In this document: in pieces, positions 55,463 through 61,384 of the stretch
How positions within the stretch are numbered: position 1 is the stretch's first letter
Layout of the letters: each line of letters opens with the position of its first letter
Source: Occallatibacter gabretensis
GTDB lineage: Bacteria > Acidobacteriota > Terriglobia > Terriglobales > Acidobacteriaceae
Direction: 5' to 3'
DNA length: 64,000 nucleotides
Assembly (NCBI RefSeq): GCF_001449115.1
Contig: NZ_LAIJ01000001.1
Span: 186,001 to 250,000 of the forward strand
The notes under the pieces: generated by a model
What the model was told of the DNA's origin: nothing
Databases searched by the model: none
What the model saw: only the letters and a program-made list of their open reading frames with translations
Program-made: the position numbers and the translations under genes

Positions 55463-56053
55463 GTGCCCGATACTGCCACTCACTTCCAGCAATATGGCAT
55501 GAAGAAACATGATGCCAGGCGTCTGCATTACGACTTGCGACTCGGATGGAATGGTGTGCTTAAGAGCTGGGCCATTCCGCTCGGTCCAAGCGAGCGCACC
55601 GGAGAGCGTCGCGAGGCCATTCAGGTCGAAGATCATCGTAGAGAGTATTTGAGCTTTGAAGGAGTGATTGCGAAAGGGAAGTACGGCGCAGGCACGATCA
55701 TGTTCTGGGACATCGGTATGTGGAGGCCGCTATCTGAATGTGCCGATGTAGATGCAAGCCTACGAAATGGTTATCTTCGATTCACCTTACGCGGAGAAAA
55801 GCTTAAGGGTATCTGGATACTGAAGAGGCGGCCTGACAAACTTCAAAACGAGGAAAAAACCATCTGGGATCTGGTCAAGGAACCCGATTCATTCGCACGA
55901 AATGGACATCCCGGAGACATTCTCGAAGAAGCTCCCAATAGCGTCAGCTCTGGACGGTCCCTTGAGGAAATATACCGTCATTGGGACAAGCCTCCTCGCA
56001 AACCCAAATCAGATGGAACGCTCTTTGATATGCAAATCTCAGTGGCACGGTAA
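55463..56053 (+). CDS. Stand-alone LigD-type 3'-phosphoesterase
   Basis: A 196-residue protein equal to the PE domain of the bacterial NHEJ ligase LigD, which trims 3'-phosphate and ribonucleotide ends before joining. The family motif KHDARRLHYDLRLGWNGVL (metal-binding His and Asp) and the SWAIPLGPS segment are at residues 14-42. The second conserved His lies in VEDHRREYLSFEG, and GKYGAGTIMFWDIG follows. The chosen start is the GTG at 55463, with GGAGGAGG 8 bases upstream; an in-frame GTG at 55445 is the alternative. The ligase and polymerase domains of LigD and Ku are absent here, so it may work alone or with genes elsewhere. Confidence 0.88.
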   Translation: MPDTATHFQQYGMKKHDARRLHYDLRLGWNGVLKSWAIPLGPSERTGERREAIQVEDHRREYLSFEGVIAKGKYGAGTIMFWDIGMWRPLSECADVDASLRNGYLRFTLRGEKLKGIWILKRRPDKLQNEEKTIWDLVKEPDSFARNGHPGDILEEAPNSVSSGRSLEEIYRHWDKPPRKPKSDGTLFDMQISVAR

Positions 56054-56123
56054 AATTGCCTCAGGTGCTCGGTCGTTGATTTCTGCTCGCGCATAAGTTG
56101 TTCCACATGATGCACGCCTCAGA

Positions 56124-56162
56124 GCCCGAATGGCAAAATTGGCAGACGCAGCGGACTTAAAA
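56124..56162 (+). pseudogene. 5' half of a tRNA-Leu(UAA)-like gene, truncated
   Basis: GCCCGAA, then a D-arm and an anticodon arm reading GCGGACTTAAAA, i.e. the spliced anticodon loop CUUAAAA of tRNA-Leu(UAA). The sequence stops resembling a tRNA right after the loop, and no 3' half follows. The 20 bases at 56141-56160 are identical to 56230-56249 of the intact gene. Unlike that gene it has no intron. Probably a relic. Confidence 0.7.
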
Positions 56163-56213
56163 CGGGGTGAGTGAGCAAGCTTGTTCTATGATCGGATTGT
56201 GTGGCCACTTTCT

Positions 56214-56512
56214 GCGGGCGTGGCGAAATGGCAGACGCAGCGGACTTAAGCAACGTTGAGTGCCCGTCGGGAAACCGACGGCGTAGAACTGCTCAAAGTC
56301 GGGGAAACCTGAAATGGCAATCCCGAGCCAAGCCCGGAAGCATATCCGGGACGGTGTAGAGACTAGACGGGCAGCACCTAAACCTCGTGTGAGGAATGGT
56401 GAAGGTATAGTCCAGACCACGAACCCGCACTTACGGGGCGGTGAAAGCCGAAGTGGTATGAAAATCCGCAGGCCGCAAGGCCGTGAGGGTTCAATTCCCT
56501 CCGCCCGCACCA
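56214..56512 (+). tRNA. tRNA-Leu(UAA), split by a group I intron
   Basis: Exon 1 is 56214-56247 and exon 2 is 56461-56512. After removal of the intron, the RNA forms a complete leucine tRNA. The acceptor GCGGGCG pairs with CGCCCGC; the anticodon stem GCGGA pairs with TCCGC around the loop CTTAAAA; the long variable arm is GGCC-GCAA-GGCC; the T-arm is GAGGG-TTCAATT-CCCTC; the discriminator is A and CCA is encoded. The intron lies after the first anticodon base (U34), the classic site. Reads UUA codons and, by wobble, UUG. A truncated 5' copy lies upstream. Confidence 0.96.
56248..56460 (+). ncRNA. Group I self-splicing intron in tRNA-Leu(UAA)
   Basis: A 213-base intron without an ORF. The 5' exon ends in U and the intron ends in G (56460), as group I chemistry needs. 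The start (AAGCAACGTTGAGT) can pair with exon ACUU to form P1 with a U-G pair. The P2-like stem CCGTCGG-GAAA-CCGACGG (56264-56281) has a GNRA loop. The conserved core shows GGGGAAACCTGAAA and AATCCCGAGCCAAGCC, then GTAGAGACTAGACGG (R region, near 56356) and GGTATAGTCC (S region, near 56404). These match the core of cyanobacterial tRNA-Leu introns (subgroup IC3). It should be removed without a protein. Confidence 0.93.
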
Positions 56513-57004
56513 AAGCCGTTTACAAGTGGGCCAGGATGGAACCATCCGGGCATGTTCTCTAAGCGCCGAACCAGGGCTGCTTCGGCCGCGCTCAAGGTGG
56601 CACAGTAAGGCGCTTCTGCAAACTGACTTATGTGATGCGCGGTGTGCCTTCTTTCCCCAGATGTCTCCAGTTAGAACAATGTGAATCGAGGATTGGTCTG
56701 GCCGAACTTGCGCTTCAGCCGTCCCAATGCCTGGTGGTGGAAGGCTTTCTGACCGGAGTCCTTTCTGTCAGGCATGCAGGATGCTGCATCTCGGCCCCGA
56801 CTCGAACCTTTGCCGCCCATGAATTGCTTGGTATGCGGCGAATTTCATTTTCGAAGATTTTCAATTGCTAAAAAGATCTGCGGAGATCGAGAAGTGCTGC
56901 CGTTAGAATAGGAAGCTTGCGAGTTTAGTCTTATTGCTGCATACACTCAAAGTAAGCTCTATGCGCTCAACGCAAGCTCAATTTGAACCCGAGGAACACT
57001 CTGA
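56513..57004. other. Gene-free stretch after the tRNA
   Basis: No supported gene in 492 bases. A short open frame (79 codons from 56632) has no ribosome site or recognisable motif. The stretch could contain decayed DNA, but nothing identifies it. The last 20 bases hold the ribosome site (GAGGAA) of the next gene. Confidence 0.55.
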
Positions 57005-58255
57005 ATGCCCGGCCACAACGAGGTTACATCCAATGCCGCTCTGGTTCGCGAACAACTGAACCGCCTCCTCGGGCACCCCTTGTTCACAAATAGCAAGCGA
57101 TACCCAGTCTTGCTGGCGTATACGGTAGAACAAGCCTTGCTGGGCAACTCCGGCGAATTAAAAGAGAGAACAATTGGCGTCGAGGCCTTCGGACGTGAAC
57201 CAAACTACGATGTGAATCTCGACCCTGTAGTTCGCACGACCGCAGCTGAGGTTCGAAAGAGGCTTATTCAGTACTATTACAGCCCCGATCATGCGGGAGA
57301 GTTGATCATCGAGTTGCTGGCCGGCTCATATGTTCCGCTATTTCGTGAGCCTTCGCCCCATCCGGCCATTCGAACCGATACTCAGTTGGTCTACGAGTCA
57401 CCTGAGGCAATCCCTCAAGGTCGGGTAGAGCCGGAAGCTCGCCTGGCAGTTTCCCGTAAAGGATCTGCAGGTCGTACTGTACATGCTTGGATACCAGTTG
57501 CGGTTGCTCTAGTTGTTGCGGGGCTCTTGGGGTTCGGTATAGGCCGTGTAAGATTCCCGGGACAGGCCGCACGCCCCAGCGGTCTTTCAAATATGGACCG
57601 CTTTTGGGAGCCACTCACCGCCACGTCCAGCCGCGTTACGTACTGCCTGGGCGTGCCTACTGACTCTGTCGATCTCCAAAGCAGAACGATCCCCGCGGTC
57701 CCCGCTGGAGAGAGTGGCAGTTTGAATGTTTACGATGTCATCACGCTTGCGCGTTCGATCGCACCCCTTGTACCGAAAAACGGCGAATTTCGTGTATTAG
57801 CAGCTTCGGAGACGGGCTTCGCTCAATTGCGTGAAGGCCCGTCCGTCATGATTGGCGCTTTTGACAATCCCTGGACGATGCGCATAACCCAGGATTTGCC
57901 GATTGGCTTCGAATATGACAATCACGTTCGCAAAGTGGTAGATCGCAAGAGTGTACCCAAGAGAATCTGGACGCTTCAATGGCAGGTTCCAATGAAAAGC
58001 CTTGCACGGGACTACGCCGTTGTCGCTCGAATTCATGACCAGGTATCCGGACAGCCGGTGATCATCCTGGCAGGTATTCTGGGCGAAGGAACTGAGGCGG
58101 CAAGCGAGGTAGTGTCGAATCCTGCGTATCTGGCCGCAATGTTACAGAAGGCTCCGAAGAACTGGGACCAGCTGAATCTGGAGGCAGTCATAGAAGCGAA
58201 TGTGATTGAAGGCCACCCCGGACCGCCAACAGTTGTTGCTGTGGAGACGTGGTAA
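57005..58255 (+). CDS. Membrane protein with winged-helix-like N-terminus
   Basis: A 416-residue protein. Residues 1-110 match the N-terminal domain seen in many acidobacterial membrane regulators (REQLNRLLGHPLFTNSKRYP, then LKERTIGVEAFGR, DPVVRTTAAEVRKRL and LLAGSYVPLF), which looks like a winged helix for DNA. A single membrane helix follows near residues 160-180 (IPVAVALVVAGLLGFGIGRV). The C-terminal 230 residues face the periplasm and have no domain I can name. This suggests a one-component sensor acting from the membrane. It precedes a small secreted protein and a GH3 glucosidase, so it may control glycan use. GAGGAA lies before the ATG. Confidence 0.72.
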   Translation: MPGHNEVTSNAALVREQLNRLLGHPLFTNSKRYPVLLAYTVEQALLGNSGELKERTIGVEAFGREPNYDVNLDPVVRTTAAEVRKRLIQYYYSPDHAGELIIELLAGSYVPLFREPSPHPAIRTDTQLVYESPEAIPQGRVEPEARLAVSRKGSAGRTVHAWIPVAVALVVAGLLGFGIGRVRFPGQAARPSGLSNMDRFWEPLTATSSRVTYCLGVPTDSVDLQSRTIPAVPAGESGSLNVYDVITLARSIAPLVPKNGEFRVLAASETGFAQLREGPSVMIGAFDNPWTMRITQDLPIGFEYDNHVRKVVDRKSVPKRIWTLQWQVPMKSLARDYAVVARIHDQVSGQPVIILAGILGEGTEAASEVVSNPAYLAAMLQKAPKNWDQLNLEAVIEANVIEGHPGPPTVVAVETW

Positions 58256-58469
58256 GACGTTTCTGTACCGCAATGGCTGTATCATACATCCCTCAAAACC
58301 GCGCTCCGTCCCTTCCGTATTGCATTGCAAATACGACACTTAAACGCGCTCCCGCACCGTCTGATGCACGATGCAGCTTATAAAAACAATCATCTCTCTT
58401 TAATCTGAGTGTGCTCTAGAGTTCTCTGAGGATCCGATAGGATCCCTCGACGAATTGGAGGGACTTTGA

Positions 58470-58820
58470 ATGAGATGCATTCCAGGATTCGCCCTCTTGT
58501 CGATTCTGTTTTCGGCCACTCTGATGGCTGCCCAAAACTCTCAGACGTTCTATCTTGCCACCGCCGCCCGAGCAGGGAGCATTCAGCTTCCTCGGGGAAT
58601 ATACGAGGTCACCTGGAGCGCAACCTCGAAATCGCGAGTGACGTTGACCATCAAGACGGAAGACGAAAAGACATTCAAGATTCTATCGCGCGTGATTGAG
58701 GGAAAACAGGACCGAACCGGCGTGGTCACATCCGTCGTGGACGGAGTTTCGTACCTACAGGAGCTTCACACCAGCAATGCCAAATTCATACTTCAAAACG
58801 GAATAGAAGGGCACAAATGA
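58470..58820 (+). CDS. Small secreted protein of unknown function
   Basis: A 116-residue protein with a signal peptide (MRCIPGFALLSILFSATLMAAQ). The mature part is beta-rich (AARAGSIQLPRGIYEVTWSA), ending KFILQNGIEGHK. GGAGGGAC lies 7 bases before the ATG. Its last four bases overlap the GH3 start (ATGA), so it is translated together with the glucosidase. No catalytic motif is visible. Similar short proteins are found beside acidobacterial glycosidase genes, but its role is unclear. Confidence 0.72.
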   Translation: MRCIPGFALLSILFSATLMAAQNSQTFYLATAARAGSIQLPRGIYEVTWSATSKSRVTLTIKTEDEKTFKILSRVIEGKQDRTGVVTSVVDGVSYLQELHTSNAKFILQNGIEGHK

Positions 58821-61060
58821 GTCCCGTCGGGAGACAAATGCAGAATCGCAGGTTTGGTTTTTACCTCCTTTGCACCGTCATTGCAACCTCGATAGCCGCC
58901 GCTCAGGTCCCAGACGGGCCGTGGATGAATCCTAAACTCTCCCCGGAAAAACGTGCCGATATGGTTCTCAAGCAGCTCACTCTCGACGAGAAGCTGGCTT
59001 TACTGCACGGAAACGGGATGGCTCACGCGGCCCAGTGGCAGATGCCTCTGTCACACCTTACCGACGGAGGTGCGGGATACGTTGAGGGCGTCAAGCGCCT
59101 GGGAATTCCTCCCCTGGTAATTTCCGATGCTGGCTATGGCGTGAGAGACAGCGGGGCGAACGGAAGGTATTCAACAGCTATGCCTTCGAGCTTAGGCGCT
59201 TCGGCAAGTTGGGATCAAGACTCCGCTTGCGACTTCGGCACTCTAATTGGCCAGGAACTCCGAGCGCAAGGGTTCAACATGACGTTGGGAGGCGGGGTAG
59301 ATTTAGTCCGCGAGCCACGAAACGGACGCAGCTTCGAGTATGCGGGTGAAGATCCACTCCTGGCGGGTACCGTCGTTGGCAAGCTCATGAGGTGCGAACA
59401 AGCACAGCATGTGGTCGGCGACATCAAGCACTACGTGATGAATGATCAGGAGACGGGGCGTTTCTTTGTGAACGCCGTCATCTCGAAGCGGGCGATGCAG
59501 GAATCTGATCTGCTCGCATTTCATATCGCCATTTCCATCGCGAATCCCGGTGCAGTGATGTGTTCCTACAACCGGATCAATGGCGACTTCGGTTGTGAAA
59601 ACTCCTACACGTTGCGCGATGTGCTCGAGAATGAGTGGGGCTTCAAGGGATTTGTCATTTCCGACTGGGGTGGAACACACAGTACCGAAAAGGCATCCGC
59701 AGCGGGTCTTGATCAGGAACAGCCGATGGCCGACTTCTTTGGTCCAAAGCTGAAAGAAGCAGTTGAAGCCGGCAAAGTTCCGCTGTCTGAAATTGACGAA
59801 CATGCGCGCAGGATCCTGTACGCAGAGTTTCTATCCGGGATTGTCGACGATCCGCCACAGAAGGGCGTGGTAGACGTTGAAAAAGGACTTGAAGTCTCAA
59901 AAGAGATTGAGGAGAAAAGCATTGTTCTCCTGAAGAACAGTCCAACGGTGCTTCCGATTAATGTCTCCAAGGTTCAGACCATTGCGATCATTGGCGGGCA
60001 TGCTGACGTCGGGATGATCTCCGGTGGAGGATCTGCGCAAGTCGATCCTCCCGGCGGCAATGCCATCATGCCACCTGGTAAAGGCGCGACGATCTGGCAG
60101 AAGCCCGTTTGGTTCCCAACCTCTCCCTTAAAGGCGCTTCAGACGAAGCTGCCGAATGCAAAGATTGGTTTCGATCCGGGAACAGATCCGAAGTCGGCTG
60201 CGAATCTCGCCAAGTCTGCTGATCTTGCGATTGTTTTTGCATATCAGTGGCTGGCAGAAGACATGGATGTGCCGAGCCTTTCGCTTCCGAATAACCAGGA
60301 TGCATTGATCGAACAGGTGGCTGCGGCGAATCCTCATACCATCGTCGTGCTCGAAACTGGCACCGTCGTCACGATGCCCTGGATCGACAAAGTAGCGGGC
60401 GTAGTCGAGGCTTGGTACGCCGGAAGTTCAGGACACAAAGCGCTGGCAAACGTGCTCGTTGGAGACGTCAATCCGGCGGGCAAGCTCCCGCTGTCTTTCC
60501 CGAAAAGCGAAGCGGATCTTCCGCATCCTGATGCGCCTAAGATTCCATCCGAGAGCCAGGTCCACGCTGGAGATGTTGCCGACAACGGTGCGCCTACAGC
60601 GAATGCTTCGGCTCGCGCCGGTTACGCTGTTCACTACGATGAGGGGCCTGAGGTTGGCTACAAGTGGTATGAAGCACAGAATAAGAAGCCACTGTTTTCC
60701 TTCGGCTTCGGTTTGTCTTACACCACCTACGCATATTCCGGCCTGTCTGTCGATTCAACTGCCAGGACTGCGCGCTTCACTGTTAAGAACACCGGCAAGC
60801 TAACCGGCACCGAGATTACTGAGGTCTATGGGCGGCTTCCGAAAGGCTCAGACGAATCCTTCAAGCGGCTTGTCGGGTGGAAGCGAATCACGCTTGCTCC
60901 TGGCGAATCTCAGACCGTTACGGTTACGATCGATGACCGGGTGTTGAAGACCTTTGATGAAGAGAAGAACGCTTGGAACCTGTCCCCGGGCGAATATCAA
61001 GTGCTGGCCGGGAGTTCCTCGGACGACACGCCTTTGACCGCAAGTCTTGTGATTCGCTGA
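58817..61060 (+). CDS. Secreted GH3 beta-glucosidase / glycosidase
   Basis: Hydrolyses beta-linked glucosides or xylosides. It has 747 residues with an N-terminal signal sequence (RRFGFYLLCTVIATSIAAAQ). The (beta/alpha)8 domain contains SFEYAGEDPLLAGTV and KHYVMNDQETGRF; the nucleophile is Asp283 in GFVISDWGGTHS. The alpha/beta sandwich domain follows (LLKNSPTVLPIN), and residues from about 640 form an Fn3-like domain (VKNTGKLTGTEITEVYGRLP). The ATG overlaps the stop of the preceding gene. Next to a TonB-dependent receptor, it fits a locus for breakdown and uptake of oligosaccharides. Confidence 0.92.
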   Translation: MSPVGRQMQNRRFGFYLLCTVIATSIAAAQVPDGPWMNPKLSPEKRADMVLKQLTLDEKLALLHGNGMAHAAQWQMPLSHLTDGGAGYVEGVKRLGIPPLVISDAGYGVRDSGANGRYSTAMPSSLGASASWDQDSACDFGTLIGQELRAQGFNMTLGGGVDLVREPRNGRSFEYAGEDPLLAGTVVGKLMRCEQAQHVVGDIKHYVMNDQETGRFFVNAVISKRAMQESDLLAFHIAISIANPGAVMCSYNRINGDFGCENSYTLRDVLENEWGFKGFVISDWGGTHSTEKASAAGLDQEQPMADFFGPKLKEAVEAGKVPLSEIDEHARRILYAEFLSGIVDDPPQKGVVDVEKGLEVSKEIEEKSIVLLKNSPTVLPINVSKVQTIAIIGGHADVGMISGGGSAQVDPPGGNAIMPPGKGATIWQKPVWFPTSPLKALQTKLPNAKIGFDPGTDPKSAANLAKSADLAIVFAYQWLAEDMDVPSLSLPNNQDALIEQVAAANPHTIVVLETGTVVTMPWIDKVAGVVEAWYAGSSGHKALANVLVGDVNPAGKLPLSFPKSEADLPHPDAPKIPSESQVHAGDVADNGAPTANASARAGYAVHYDEGPEVGYKWYEAQNKKPLFSFGFGLSYTTYAYSGLSVDSTARTARFTVKNTGKLTGTEITEVYGRLPKGSDESFKRLVGWKRITLAPGESQTVTVTIDDRVLKTFDEEKNAWNLSPGEYQVLAGSSSDDTPLTASLVIR

Positions 61061-61215
61061 AACATCCGTCGCTCAAAAACGCGCATAGAGAGATGCGCGA
61101 GCCCGAATTGTGGAGAATTGTCCGATGAATGTTGCCATTACTGTCGACCGTACGGGTAGTGATAAAGAACACTTGCTGGATGGACGAGGCATCCGAGCAT
61201 GGACGTGAAGCTGAT

Positions 61216-61353
61216 ATGGATTTCTTGCATATTCCATTTGTGATCTTTGTGGCTTGGATTACTCTGAAGTACTTCGACGATCCCGTTTGCGCTTGGCTGA
61301 CCCGTCGTTATGGCATCAAGCGGAGCCCCAGTATCAAGCCAGTAATAACTTAA
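61216..61353 (+). CDS. Tiny predicted membrane protein
   Basis: Possible 45-residue protein with one hydrophobic segment (FLHIPFVIFVAWITLKYF) and a basic end (TRRYGIKRSPS). The ribosome site is weak, and the frame is open from 61129, so the start is uncertain. It lies between the GH3 gene and the receptor. Could equally be non-coding. Confidence 0.3.
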   Translation: MDFLHIPFVIFVAWITLKYFDDPVCAWLTRRYGIKRSPSIKPVIT

Positions 61354-61384
61354 TCACAGGGCAGAGAGGCAATTGGAAGACACG

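Noticed and set aside
56632..56871. 79-codon open frame after the tRNA
   Set aside because: No ribosome site, no motif, composition like non-coding DNA.
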